64,000 bases of DNA. It comes from an uncultured Clostridia bacterium. GTDB taxonomy: Bacteria; Bacillota; Clostridia; Christensenellales; UBA3700. Below, piece after piece: positions 53,902 to 63,843 of the stretch (position 1 is the stretch's first letter; each line of letters begins with the position of its first letter). Where the stretch lies: assembly GCA_948471525.1 (NCBI GenBank), contig CAOKSY010000008.1, positions 11,862 through 75,861 of the forward strand, read 5' to 3'. Position numbers and translations under genes: made by a program. The notes under the pieces were generated by a model. The model had not been told where the DNA came from and did no database searches. It was given only the letters and a program-made list of their open reading frames with translations.

Positions 53902-54735
53902 TTATTTACTTTGTATTTTTTCGCTGAGCCGCACAAAATCGTCCAACGTCAGAGTCTCCCCTCTCGCTCTTATATCTATTCCCAAGGAGCTAAGCGCAGC
54001 TTCCGCGCTTGTTCTATCGATTCCGAGTCCGTTGACCAAATTGTTGACCAACGTCTTTCTACGCATCGCAAAAGCAGATTTTATCACCTTCTTCACCGCA
54101 TCTTTATCTATATGAGAATACGTGCCGTCAAGGTCTATTCGCACTATACAGCTGTCCACTTTAGGCTGAGGCGTAAACATTCTGCGCGGCACTTCGCGCA
54201 TAATCTTTGCCTTTCCCTCGAGCGCTATCGCAAGCGTTATCACTCCGTACTCCGCGCTGTTCGCCTGCGAAGTCAGCCTCTCTCCCACTTCCTTCTGTAT
54301 CATCACCGTGACGGAACTAGGTTTGCGTTTGCGCTCCAAAAAGCGCATTATTATCGGAGTTGTTATATAGTACGGCAGATTTGCCACGACTTTATAATTT
54401 CTTCCGCCGAGTATCCCGTCCAGCTCTTCGTCGCTCACTTTTTGTATATCTTTGAATATGACCTCGACTTTATCGTCGTATCCTTTCAACGTCTCCGACA
54501 GCACTGGGATCAGATTTCTGTCAATCTCAAAAGCGTAAGTCCTGTCGGCAACTGCCGCGATCTCTCTCGTCAGCGTACCCGCTCCCGCGCCTATCTCCAC
54601 GACGACGTCGTCCGCGGTTATTCCGCTGTCTCTGACCATAGCCTGCAGCAAATTCGTATCGGTGATAAAATTCTGTCCGAACTGTTTGTTAAACCTGAAG
54701 TTATGATCGCTCAAGACCTTTTTTACGTCGCTCAT
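53902..54735 (-). CDS. rsmA: 16S rRNA dimethyladenosine transferase
   Basis: This 277-residue KsgA enzyme dimethylates two adjacent adenosines near the 3' end of 16S rRNA during small-subunit maturation. SAM-binding motif I is VVEIGAGAGTLTREIA, the catalytic motif IV is NLPYYITTPI, and the N-terminal NFRFNKQFGQNFITD is typical. It lies at the end of the metG-tatD-radical SAM-rsmA string, a common Firmicutes arrangement. Confidence 0.97.
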   Translation of the reverse strand: MSDVKKVLSDHNFRFNKQFGQNFITDTNLLQAMVRDSGITADDVVVEIGAGAGTLTREIAAVADRTYAFEIDRNLIPVLSETLKGYDDKVEVIFKDIQKVSDEELDGILGGRNYKVVANLPYYITTPIIMRFLERKRKPSSVTVMIQKEVGERLTSQANSAEYGVITLAIALEGKAKIMREVPRRMFTPQPKVDSCIVRIDLDGTYSHIDKDAVKKVIKSAFAMRRKTLVNNLVNGLGIDRTSAEAALSSLGIDIRARGETLTLDDFVRLSEKIQSK

Positions 54736-54739
54736 ATTC

Positions 54740-55342
54740 TTAAAGTAACTGCCTCACTCTGATTTTTGCGCCGACGCTTTGAGCGATAGCCTGCGCCTTG
54801 GCTATTTCGTCCTCGCCTATGACGTCGACAACGCTCAGCACTACGTTTCCGCCCTTTTTGACGCACTCGCGCGCAAACTCGAGCATTATATCGAACGCCT
54901 TTTCGCCGTATACGCTGTGACATATCTTATCGTATTTGAAAGCGTCGGTTGCGTTAAGCGATATATTTATTGTATCTATGCACTTTACGATACGAGACGT
55001 AATGTCTTCGCCCAATATCTCGCTGCCCTGTCCGTTTGTGTTTATTCTCGTCTTGCTACCTTTAGAGCGCACGTAAGCGGAGATCGTTTCTATTGCGTCA
55101 AACCTGTACGTAGGCTCTCCGTAACCGCAAAATACGACTTCTCCGTACTTTGACAGATCGTAACGGTTCTCGAGTATATCAATTATATCTTCCGCTGACG
55201 GCTCTTCCTTTATCCAAAGGTCTCCGTAAATAGGCTTATCGTAATAGCGCACGCAAAATTCACAGCGGTTTGAACAGCGGTTTGTGAGATTTATATAAAT
55301 ATTTTTGTCTACTACGTAGACGTACTTTTCCTTATCCTGCAT
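54740..55342 (-). CDS. TatD-associated radical SAM protein
   Basis: The 200-residue protein has the [4Fe-4S]-binding cysteines in CSNRCEFCVRYYD (C-x3-C-x2-C) and the glycine-rich SAM-binding segment VVFCGYGEPTYR. The small radical SAM family encoded beside tatD (TIGR04038 type) fits size and context; its reaction is not established. AGGAGGTG fixes the start at 55342, ten bases past tatD. Confidence 0.88.
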   Translation of the reverse strand: MQDKEKYVYVVDKNIYINLTNRCSNRCEFCVRYYDKPIYGDLWIKEEPSAEDIIDILENRYDLSKYGEVVFCGYGEPTYRFDAIETISAYVRSKGSKTRINTNGQGSEILGEDITSRIVKCIDTINISLNATDAFKYDKICHSVYGEKAFDIMLEFARECVKKGGNVVLSVVDVIGEDEIAKAQAIAQSVGAKIRVRQLL

Positions 55343-55352
55343 ATTGCACCTC

Positions 55353-56126
55353 CTAGCGGCAGTATTTAAAAAACAACCTCTTTGTATTGGCGTTAGTCGC
55401 GTCAATCACGCTCTGCCTGTCATTTCCTTTGACTTCGGCGATTTTATCTATCACTTGGTTTACGTATTTCGGCTCGTTGGCTCTTCCTCTATACGGAACG
55501 GGCGCCATATACGGGCTGTCCGTCTCGACAAGCAGTCTATCGTCGGGGATTGCCTTTATAACGTCGTCTTTTTTTGCATTTTTAAAGGTTATCGCGCCTC
55601 CCAGCGAATAATAACAATCGAATTTACCGAATTGTTTTATCATCTCAGCGCTCGACGAATAACAGTGTATCAGCACTCCCTTATCGAGTCTTGATCTGTG
55701 CGCCGAAAGTATATCGTACGCGTCTGCGTATGCGTCGCGGATATGCAATACTATCGGAAGCCCCAACTCGTGCGCCAACTCTATCTGTCTTGCAAATACG
55801 TCTCGCTGAACGTCTCGCGCAGACAAATCGTAATAATAATCCAGACCGATCTCGCCTATTGCCAGCGTTTTCGCCTTATTTGCCGCCTCGCTGAAATATC
55901 TCTCGCAATCGTCGCCGTAAGTCTTCGCGTCGTGCGGATGCACCCCGACTGTCGCGTATATATTTTCGTACTTTTCGCTCAAATCGACTGCCTTTTCAGA
56001 CGACGCGAGAGAATATCCTACTTCGAATACGCTCTCTATCCCGTTTGCTTGCAATTCGGAGACTATCTCGTCGATTCTCGGCGCAAGTCTTTCATCGCTC
56101 AAATGAGCGTGCGAATCTATTATCAT
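55353..56126 (-). CDS. tatD: TatD-family metal-dependent hydrolase
   Basis: The 257-residue TIM-barrel enzyme has metal ligands in MIIDSHAHLSDERL, EIGLDYYYD, VLHIRDA and LIHCYSS, plus the final ETDSPYMAP. TatD proteins act as 3'-5' DNA/RNA exonucleases or D-aminoacyl-tRNA deacylases. The ATG overlaps the metG stop (ATGA); the frame is open 25 codons further inside metG. Confidence 0.94.
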   Translation of the reverse strand: MIIDSHAHLSDERLAPRIDEIVSELQANGIESVFEVGYSLASSEKAVDLSEKYENIYATVGVHPHDAKTYGDDCERYFSEAANKAKTLAIGEIGLDYYYDLSARDVQRDVFARQIELAHELGLPIVLHIRDAYADAYDILSAHRSRLDKGVLIHCYSSSAEMIKQFGKFDCYYSLGGAITFKNAKKDDVIKAIPDDRLLVETDSPYMAPVPYRGRANEPKYVNQVIDKIAEVKGNDRQSVIDATNANTKRLFFKYCR

Positions 56127-58078
56127 CCTACTTCGCAGCCCGATTTCATTGACTTGATCGGAGATATCAACGCAAGGTTTCCGTCCTCGTCGCTCGCGCA
56201 AAGCACCATTCCCTGAGACTCTATTCCTCTCAGTTTAACGGGCTTAAGATTAGTGACTACTACGACCTGCTTGCCGATCATTTCCTCGGGAGTATAGTAC
56301 TTGGCGATGCCGCTTACTATAGTGCGCGGTTCGTCCTCGCCGAGATCTATCTTACTGCACAGCAACTTGTCGGCCTTCTCCACTTTCTTACATTCTAAGA
56401 CAGTGCCTATCTTGAGCGCTATCTTTGCAAAATCGTCTATCGTTATCTCTTTTATATCCACGGTGTTTTCCGCCTTTTCGTTTTCTTTCCGAGCGAGTTT
56501 TTTCTGTTCTTCGAGTATCGAGTCCATTATCTTGAGTTCCTTGTCTATATCGATTCTTTGGAAGAGCTGTTCGCCTTTATCGACTTTAAGTCCGGATATA
56601 TCCGCCCCGAATTTTTTCAATGACTCAAACGACGTCAACGCGCCCTCTTCAATTCCAAGCTTTGCAAATATCTTTGCGGGAGTCTTGGTAAGGAATGGCT
56701 GAAGTATTACCGCCGACATTCTTATCGTCTCGCAGAGATTGTACATCACGCTCTTGAGCCTTTCTCTGCCCTCGTCGCTCTTTGCGAGTATCCAAGGCGT
56801 GCATTCGTCGATATACTTGTTGGCTCTCTGTATGACTTTGAATATAGTCTCGAGCGCGTCAGGCACGTACATCTTGTCCATGCTTGCCGTGACGGACGGA
56901 TACATCTCTTGCGCCATAGCTTTCAACTGCGCGTCTATTTCCGTCTCCTCGCCCGCTTCCGGTATAACTCCGTCAAAATACTGCGTTACCATTGCCGTAA
57001 CTCTCGACACGAGATTTCCCAGGTCGTTTGCAAGATCGCTGTTATGCAATTTGAGAAAGATCTCGTTTGTAAAGTTGCCGTCTTGACCGAACGGAACTTC
57101 TCTGAGCATATAGTATCTCAAAGCGTCTACGCCGTATCTATCGCACAGTATAAACGGATCGACTATATTTCCCTTGGACTTGCTCATCTTGTCGTTGTTG
57201 AACATAAGCCAACCGTGTCCGTAGACTTTCTTGGGAAGAGGCAGATCGAGCGCCATAAGTATAGCCGGCCAAATTATCGAATGGAATCTGATTATCTCCT
57301 TGCCCATCATATGCACGTCGGCAGGCCAGTATTTTCTAAACAGCGTTTCGTCCTCGCCCGCATAACCCAGCGCGGTGATATAGTTGACCAACGCGTCTAT
57401 CCACACGTATACGACGTGCTTGGGATCGAACGGAACTTTCACGCCCCAATCGAAAGACGTACGCGATACGCACAGATCCTGAAGACCGGGACGGATAAAA
57501 TTGTTGAGCATTTCATTCTGTCTGGTAGTCGGCTGAAGAAACTCCTTGTCCTCGGCTATGAGTTTTTCTATACGCTGCTGATACTTGCTCAGACGGAAGA
57601 AATAACTCTCCTCTTTCGTCAGATCCACTGCTCTTCCGCAGTCGGGACATTTGCCGTCGACAAGCTGCGTCTTGGTCCAAAACGCCTCGCATGGAGTGCA
57701 ATACCAGCCCTCGTATTCGCTCTTGTAAATATCGCCCTTGTCGTAGAGCTTCTTGAATATCTTCTGCACGGCTTTTTCGTGCTCTTCGTCCGTGGTGCGA
57801 ATGAATTTGTCGTAAGATATGTCCAACAGTTCCCAAAGTCTTTTGAGTTCTCCCACCACTGAATCAATATACGTCTTTACGTCGGTATTCGCCGCGGCGG
57901 CGACCTTCTGTATCTTCTGTCCGTGTTCGTCGGTGCCGGTCAGATAAAATACGTCGTAGCCCTGCATTCTCTTGTATCTCGCCAAAGCGTCGCAAATGAT
58001 CGTCGTATAGCACGTGCCTATATGCCATTTGCCGCTCGGATAATATATCGGTGTAGTAATATAAAATTTATCTTTCAT
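56123..58078 (-). CDS. metG: Methionine--tRNA ligase
   Basis: This 651-residue class Ia synthetase has the HIGH-like motif YPSGKWHIGTCYTT, a zinc knuckle (YCTPCEAF with KCPDCGRA), and the KMSKS loop KMSKSKGNIVDP. The last 110 residues are a fused EMAPII/Arc1p-type tRNA-binding domain (FAKIALKIGTVLECKKVEKA to GMVLCASD). It is translationally coupled to tatD. No T-box or S-box leader is visible upstream. Confidence 0.97.
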   Translation of the reverse strand: MKDKFYITTPIYYPSGKWHIGTCYTTIICDALARYKRMQGYDVFYLTGTDEHGQKIQKVAAAANTDVKTYIDSVVGELKRLWELLDISYDKFIRTTDEEHEKAVQKIFKKLYDKGDIYKSEYEGWYCTPCEAFWTKTQLVDGKCPDCGRAVDLTKEESYFFRLSKYQQRIEKLIAEDKEFLQPTTRQNEMLNNFIRPGLQDLCVSRTSFDWGVKVPFDPKHVVYVWIDALVNYITALGYAGEDETLFRKYWPADVHMMGKEIIRFHSIIWPAILMALDLPLPKKVYGHGWLMFNNDKMSKSKGNIVDPFILCDRYGVDALRYYMLREVPFGQDGNFTNEIFLKLHNSDLANDLGNLVSRVTAMVTQYFDGVIPEAGEETEIDAQLKAMAQEMYPSVTASMDKMYVPDALETIFKVIQRANKYIDECTPWILAKSDEGRERLKSVMYNLCETIRMSAVILQPFLTKTPAKIFAKLGIEEGALTSFESLKKFGADISGLKVDKGEQLFQRIDIDKELKIMDSILEEQKKLARKENEKAENTVDIKEITIDDFAKIALKIGTVLECKKVEKADKLLCSKIDLGEDEPRTIVSGIAKYYTPEEMIGKQVVVVTNLKPVKLRGIESQGMVLCASDEDGNLALISPIKSMKSGCEVG

Positions 58079-58300
58079 AACCGCTCCTATATTATATGGA
58101 ATTTTCCATAATCTCCTGTATTGTTATGCAATTTTCCATATTATTATACTATATGTATTTTCAAATGTAAACAAAAAGGCAAGCACAAATGCTCGCCCTA
58201 TTTCGCCATTTCACTGCCGTACCGTCAACTCGACTGCGCCCCATTCTAAACCGCCGTCCTGTCATTTCGACTTTAATTTATAACTATCCGCCTATTTATT

Positions 58301-58350
58301 CGTCATTTCGACTGAAGCGTAAACGAAATGGAGAAATCTCAACCGATTAT
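58301..58350. repeat. Dispersed repeat copy
   Basis: The copy opens CGTCATTTCGACTGAAGCGT and continues to AAATGGAGAAATCTCAACCG. It matches 49393-49435. Confidence 0.7.
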
Positions 58351-58353
58351 CCC

Positions 58354-58784
58354 CGTCCCTCTCAACCGCGGAGAGTAGTTCGATTTTCGCTTTAGCCAGA
58401 GCGAGCGGCGGCGTCAAGTGTACTTGCCGCACACGACGCAACTCCGTCATCTCGACCGAAGCGGAGAGATCAAAGTCAATAATCCACCGTTGAGAGTCCG
58501 ACAAAATACGGAGTGTACACGCAGTATTTTCGACCGGTCGGAATTTTCGTCATTTCGAGCGTAGTCGAGAAATCTCATCCGCTTCCCCCTAGCCCCTCTC
58601 GACCGCGGAGAACGGCGTGATTTTCGCTTTAGCCAGAGCGAGCGGCGACGTCAAGCGTACTTGCCGCACACGACACAACTCCGTCATCTCGACCGCAGTG
58701 GAGAGATCAAAGTCAATAATCCACCGTTGAGAGTCCGACAAAATACGGAGTGCATACGTAGTATTTTCGACTGGTCGGAATTAG
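58354..58784. repeat. Two tandem copies of a unit with 237-base period
   Basis: The CTCTCxACCGCGG and GATCAAAGTCAATAATCCACCG blocks occur in both units with the same 237-base offset from end to end. Each unit carries one short dispersed repeat copy, and a further copy sits between the units (58548-58582). Substitutions between the units show the duplication is not recent. Confidence 0.85.
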
Positions 58785-58806
58785 GGCGCGAACTCGACCG
58801 TCTTTT

Positions 58807-58840
58807 GTCACTATAGGAATTTGCAAATTCCTATAGTGAC
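58807..58840. repeat. 34-base perfect palindrome
   Basis: Two 17-base arms, GTCACTATAGGAATTTG and its exact complement, meet without a spacer. It lies 47 bases past the stop codon of the 1643-residue gene, with no T-run. Confidence 0.9.
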
Positions 58841-58886
58841 CGTATAGGTCGTGGTGAACGCCAAGCGCCATTCTCCGCGGTCGACC

Positions 58887-61800
58887 TTAACGCTTCATCG
58901 ATTTTTGTTCCTTCAAATACTCCTGATACCTCTCGATCTGATCCTCTCTTAAATCGATCATCTCCTTTGCCGCGTCCAATGCCTGAGCGTCGCCGACGAT
59001 CAACTCCGTCTCCTTGACTTTTATCTTTGTTCCGTCTGATCCCGCATTGCGGCGGATATCCTTAAAGTACTCGTCTTCCATCTTAAAGAGCGCTACCGTA
59101 GTATCTTTCTTTATCGTCAACTTGACCAAAGGATTTACAGAAGACTGTCCAAGCAAGATATAATACGTAGACTTCTTCTCTTTGCACTTATCTTTGCCCA
59201 TTGCATAAGCCTTGAGAGTATCGAAATACTTTTTCTGTTCCTTGCTCAATTTCGCGTACGCTTCGTCAAGTGTAAGTCTAGGCGCGACCGTTTTCTTTGG
59301 TGCAGCAGGCTTAGCCGCAGGTACTGCAACGGCCTTTTCTACCGGCACTTCGACTTTGACTTCTTTCTCTACTATCTTCTCCGCTTCGACCGGCACTTCC
59401 ACTCGCACTTGCTTTTCTATTATCCTCTCGACAGGCTTCTCGACGATCTTTTCTACGACTTTTTCCACAGGCACTTCAATGACTTTCTCTACCACCTGTT
59501 TCTCTATCGGTATATTGGACTTAAGTTCTTCCATCTGCCTCATCAATATCTCTTGATTACGCATTAGTTGCTCTATCCTATCGTCGCTCTTATTGACTTC
59601 TACTATCTTCTCTGCGGGCTTTTCTACTACCCTGCTCTTTTCCGTCAATTTATCTATTATTCTTACTATCGATTCCTCATCGACAGAAGTTGCCGCAACC
59701 TGCTTCTCCGCAGACTGTTCCGACAGTTTCTGCATAAGCATTTCATTTTGTTCGATCAATCGCTGCACGAGTTCGTCGTTTGCAGACGCCTGCTGAGGTA
59801 AGTACTGTTGCATATTCGGCAACATCGCCGTCATAGTATCAGATACTATTCCGCGTATCTCTTCCGCTCCTATTCCGGCTTGCGCATATCCGTATCCTCC
59901 CTGCGCCTGTCCGCCGTTCATATTGCCTCCGTTCATCATTCTCATGAACATCATCTTCATTTCTTCTTCTTTCTTGCGATCGTTCTCATCCTTGCTCTTG
60001 CCCAGTTCCGTAACAGCCTTGTTGTATCTAACTTTGGATATTATCATAAGCGCAAGACTCAATACCGCGCCGCCTGCCAAGCAGCCCGCTATCACCGTCC
60101 ACTTCGTCATCGACAGCCCGAATAATCCTGCCGCATAATAAGTCGAGTATCTTTCGCTGATCTCTTTTTTTGCTTTCCTGCGTTTTGCGTCGTAGGAAAT
60201 AGCCTTACCTATAAATACAAGTATCAATATAATACTGACTGCGCTGACTATCACCTGCCACCACTGCTTAAGCATGTCCACTGCTTTGTCAAAGCCGGGA
60301 TTCCCGTCGTCGTCTTTATCTCCAGGTTCGCCGTCTCCGTCGCTCGGGTAGAACGGATTATTCGGATCGTCCGGATCGTACAACTGCTCGTTCGCTCCTA
60401 CCTCAAATTCTACCCACTCCGTCTCAGTGCTTCCGTCTGCAAAGATATAGCTGTTCCTGTCCGTTATCACCGCTCTTACTTTATACTTCCCGCCCGGCTT
60501 CAAGTCGGAAAAACTTATAGGATTTCCGTTCTCGTCCGCATACTCGTGCCTTATCCCCTTCATCTCGCTCGCTGTTACTTTCAACGACGGCGGATTATGC
60601 TGCGTATTCCATACGCCCCCATTTATCTCCACCTGCTTAATCTCATAGTCGATCACCGCGATCCCGTCTTCCACGTTCTCGCCGCTAAGATAATATCCCT
60701 CGACTCCGTCCTTGATCTTTATCCTTACGGTGTACTTGCCCACCGCGCTCGGCGCGCTCTCCATTGCAACAACTCCGCCTCTATCGTAGTACTCTATATC
60801 AAATACGCTTGCGCTCGCCGATCCCTTAGTCACCTTGATCGCTACTTCCTGTGCGTTGCCGTTGTACGTCAACTCGCTCTTCTCCAAAGTTATCTGCACT
60901 TCTTCGCTATAGCTTCCTATTTCAAACTTCAACGAATACGCGTCCCCGACTAATTCGTACCGCTCTCCGTTGTCCGAACTGAATTCCGCCATCGCTATAT
61001 ACGTCTTTACTTTGTTCGCCTCTACGCTCAACTCTCTTACAAACGGCGTATCCTCGGTTATCTCATCTTTAGAGTTTACCTCGTAATATCTGTACTGTAT
61101 CAAGTTCCTATACTTTTCATCTATATCCAGTACTCTTACTCTGCACGTTATCCCGTCTATCTCTCTGACCTCTTCCGTCCACTTGACTTCTATCTTCGCT
61201 TTGACGACCGTCCACGTGCCTCCCCATTTGAATTCGCCTATATACGAATTTACATCATCTTTTGTAGGTTTAACGTAATTGTATGCATAACTTCCCTCAA
61301 GGTCGAACACCGCTTCTTCCTCTACGCTGTTGCCCACCTGATTGCCTTTCGATCCGTACAGATACGTTACCTTTAATCCCTCCGGTATCGTGTCCTCTTT
61401 CAATACCGCGGATATTCCCCCTACAGTAAACGGAAGTTCCATATCCTCATATTCCCACTTGACGTCGGATAGGTTGAACTTCGCCTTGTCTATCGTCCAT
61501 ACTATTCCGTATATCTGTCCGTTGCTCAGTTTTATAGACGTCCTATACGTTCCTGCATCCTTGCCGTTTTCGTTTCCTTCTCCGCTCACCTTCTCGAGCA
61601 AATAACCGCCGTTGTTGCCGTAACTTTCATCCAACGTATACGCATCAGGATAACGCGCCTCTACCGTATATTCTCTTCCGCTGTATACGTACTTCCCGTC
61701 AAATCTCTTATCCTCGCTGTCGGACAGTTCTACAGTTTTTCTTTCCAATGTATCCTTGCCGTCTTTCAACGTCCATTGCAAGTTCGTTATCTTTCCCTCG

Positions 61801-63818
61801 GGCATTACGCTCAGCGTTATTTCCCCGTCTGTCTCCACAGTATAATTGCCGTTCTCCGTCTTGACTTTCAGCGTATGCGTTGTGTTCTGCGGCAATATCC
61901 CTGTCTTCAACTTCCTATTCTTATACCCGTCATATACCCCGGACCTCAACTCTATTATTCCCTCGCTGTCGTTGGGATCGTTCAGTATTACGTCTTTGCC
62001 GTTGAATACTATGTATATGCTTAGCGATACGACGTCGTCTTTCATCACTCCGTCGCCGTTTATTGCGTCGATTTCCACGTCCACGTACTTATCTTCTCCG
62101 TACGTAGACTCCAATACTCCGCTTCCGCCTATGCTCTCGATCATTATCTTGGCTGGATTGATCTTTATCTCCATCTTTGGTTGCGACTGCCATATGTAAT
62201 TGTCTTGATCTTTTAACGTAGCTTCCAACTCATACGTTCCCGCATTCTTTGCGCTTACGCTGAATATGAGCGCGCTGCTGTCCGCAACGCTCACCTCTTC
62301 ATAGTTGGACTTAAATGCAACGCTCATTGTATTTTCATCATAGTCGTTGAAATAGAACGGTATCTGCCCGCCGTTATACGTCGCTGTCGACAAGCCGCTT
62401 ATGGACGGATACGGCAATGATTTCTTGTCTACGGTGAAGGTTATAGTCTTCTCGCCGGTACTCTGATCCGACCACATATACGGAGCCTTGGCTTTTATCT
62501 CGTATTTGATAGTATACGTTCCTGCATTGATCGGCGCAGATAACAATTCCGTACTTCCGCTATAGTATGTCTCTGTGACAAATCCGTCGTCTATTGCTTT
62601 CTTAACGGCAGAATACCAACTCTCTCCATCGGGAGTAAGTTCTTCGCCTGTATACGTCTTTCGGCAGTCTTGAGGATCAGCCAAAGTTCTTGCAGAACTA
62701 TCTTCCGCTTTCTTTAAGTTTAAGTGGAACGCGGGACGGACAGCATACGAGTCGGTGGTCGACCTAGGGTAGTTAACCGAGCCGTTCGCAGCGAGCGTTT
62801 TTGCGCAGTAGTAATCATTCTGAACCGCCGAACGCAGCCAAGAGTCAACGCCAGAGGCATTGCCCCTTTCAGCAGCTGATGTATCCCATATACCCTTTGC
62901 AATATATGAGCCCTCGTACCATCCGGCTTCCGCCATCGACGGTAACCAAAGACAATCTTCCTTCCAATCCGAATAATCAGTTTTGTCATAAAAGTTAACA
63001 ATACTGCTATGCCAATTAGCATTAGCTCCGCCGCCCGCGCCTACGTCACCCCATGCGTCGTTGTTAAAATCGTATGCGTATTCATTATGCAAATGCGAAA
63101 TTTGTCTTTCCTGCCATGCCACGTTGACAGGTTTTTCTATAAATTCTGTTAAACTACCAGTTACACCTTGCTCCTTTGTCATAGTAAACTTAGCATATTT
63201 ATGATCTGCGCTTGGAGTATATGGATGCGGATTTCCGCCAGTATTTGTCTCATACCAAGTGCCGGCATTGTTCAGAGACTCGGTTCTTATCATACTTGTG
63301 CTGTACATATTTGAAGGTATACTTGTATTGGTGTCTACAGAATGATAATTCCATTTTGCCGTTTCTGTCGAACTTGCAAGCCACAAAGTAAGTATAGGCT
63401 CGCCTGCTCTATTGGTAGATAGATACATTGCGTTCCATTCTAATGAATTATCGGCATTATCTGTACCAAAGTCTAATGTTATAAGCTTACCGCCAGTTTG
63501 AGTATTATTTGTATCTCTGAAATCCGCGCTTGTCTTTATCGCACCTGCGGCAGTAACTACGTCCGCGTACGTCGCGTTTGCTATTCCCGTTATCTGTGAA
63601 TATAAAATATCCAATTGATTGCCGTTAAATTTTTTGTCTCTGCTTTCGTAATCTTTTAATAATATATTCTTTATATCTGTCGTTTGTGTTTCTGAAGACA
63701 CTGCGTCTGCGCTGTTTCTAGGCGCATACAGACATACCGTACTCGCAATTATAAAGCACAGCATTATAGTCATGATTAAGAAAAAATATCCACCAAATCT
63801 TCTCTTTTCTACCCTCAT
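58887..63818 (-). CDS. Very large surface protein with Ig-like/MBG-type repeats and a charged tail
   Basis: The 1643-residue protein begins with a signal or anchor helix (about 12-31). Residues about 235-375 resemble the DUF6273 fold (ending SYAVRPAFHLNL). Residues 380-1150 are a row of beta domains with patterns like YTGEELTP, ATYNGGQIPFYF and LTYNGNAQEVAI, as in MBG/Big repeats. Two membrane helices follow (about 1183-1205 and 1237-1258), then a Met/Gly/Gln-rich part, a VEKPVEKIVEK-type Val/Glu/Lys/Pro repeat (about 1430-1495) and a distinctive C-terminal domain (1511-1643, KLSKEQKKYFDTLKAYAMG). No sorting motif is seen. An adhesin or envelope protein is likely; the topology of the tail is unclear. 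Confidence 0.8.
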   Translation of the reverse strand: MRVEKRRFGGYFFLIMTIMLCFIIASTVCLYAPRNSADAVSSETQTTDIKNILLKDYESRDKKFNGNQLDILYSQITGIANATYADVVTAAGAIKTSADFRDTNNTQTGGKLITLDFGTDNADNSLEWNAMYLSTNRAGEPILTLWLASSTETAKWNYHSVDTNTSIPSNMYSTSMIRTESLNNAGTWYETNTGGNPHPYTPSADHKYAKFTMTKEQGVTGSLTEFIEKPVNVAWQERQISHLHNEYAYDFNNDAWGDVGAGGGANANWHSSIVNFYDKTDYSDWKEDCLWLPSMAEAGWYEGSYIAKGIWDTSAAERGNASGVDSWLRSAVQNDYYCAKTLAANGSVNYPRSTTDSYAVRPAFHLNLKKAEDSSARTLADPQDCRKTYTGEELTPDGESWYSAVKKAIDDGFVTETYYSGSTELLSAPINAGTYTIKYEIKAKAPYMWSDQSTGEKTITFTVDKKSLPYPSISGLSTATYNGGQIPFYFNDYDENTMSVAFKSNYEEVSVADSSALIFSVSAKNAGTYELEATLKDQDNYIWQSQPKMEIKINPAKIMIESIGGSGVLESTYGEDKYVDVEIDAINGDGVMKDDVVSLSIYIVFNGKDVILNDPNDSEGIIELRSGVYDGYKNRKLKTGILPQNTTHTLKVKTENGNYTVETDGEITLSVMPEGKITNLQWTLKDGKDTLERKTVELSDSEDKRFDGKYVYSGREYTVEARYPDAYTLDESYGNNGGYLLEKVSGEGNENGKDAGTYRTSIKLSNGQIYGIVWTIDKAKFNLSDVKWEYEDMELPFTVGGISAVLKEDTIPEGLKVTYLYGSKGNQVGNSVEEEAVFDLEGSYAYNYVKPTKDDVNSYIGEFKWGGTWTVVKAKIEVKWTEEVREIDGITCRVRVLDIDEKYRNLIQYRYYEVNSKDEITEDTPFVRELSVEANKVKTYIAMAEFSSDNGERYELVGDAYSLKFEIGSYSEEVQITLEKSELTYNGNAQEVAIKVTKGSASASVFDIEYYDRGGVVAMESAPSAVGKYTVRIKIKDGVEGYYLSGENVEDGIAVIDYEIKQVEINGGVWNTQHNPPSLKVTASEMKGIRHEYADENGNPISFSDLKPGGKYKVRAVITDRNSYIFADGSTETEWVEFEVGANEQLYDPDDPNNPFYPSDGDGEPGDKDDDGNPGFDKAVDMLKQWWQVIVSAVSIILILVFIGKAISYDAKRRKAKKEISERYSTYYAAGLFGLSMTKWTVIAGCLAGGAVLSLALMIISKVRYNKAVTELGKSKDENDRKKEEEMKMMFMRMMNGGNMNGGQAQGGYGYAQAGIGAEEIRGIVSDTMTAMLPNMQQYLPQQASANDELVQRLIEQNEMLMQKLSEQSAEKQVAATSVDEESIVRIIDKLTEKSRVVEKPAEKIVEVNKSDDRIEQLMRNQEILMRQMEELKSNIPIEKQVVEKVIEVPVEKVVEKIVEKPVERIIEKQVRVEVPVEAEKIVEKEVKVEVPVEKAVAVPAAKPAAPKKTVAPRLTLDEAYAKLSKEQKKYFDTLKAYAMGKDKCKEKKSTYYILLGQSSVNPLVKLTIKKDTTVALFKMEDEYFKDIRRNAGSDGTKIKVKETELIVGDAQALDAAKEMIDLREDQIERYQEYLKEQKSMKR

Positions 63819-63843
63819 TCTTTCCTCTATGACCTAGGTCGGG

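Larger units (their letters stand above)
58079..58886. other. Repeat-dense intergenic region of 0.8 kb
   Basis: It contains at least four copies of the dispersed repeat, a 237-base-period tandem duplication (58354-58547 and 58591-58784) and a 34-base perfect palindrome (58807-58840). Short frames on both strands have no ribosome binding site and are shadows of the repeats. I see no gene. Confidence 0.7.

Noticed and set aside
58189..58504. Short frames in the metG-to-surface-gene gap
   Set aside because: They consist of the dispersed repeat read through on both strands and have no start signals.
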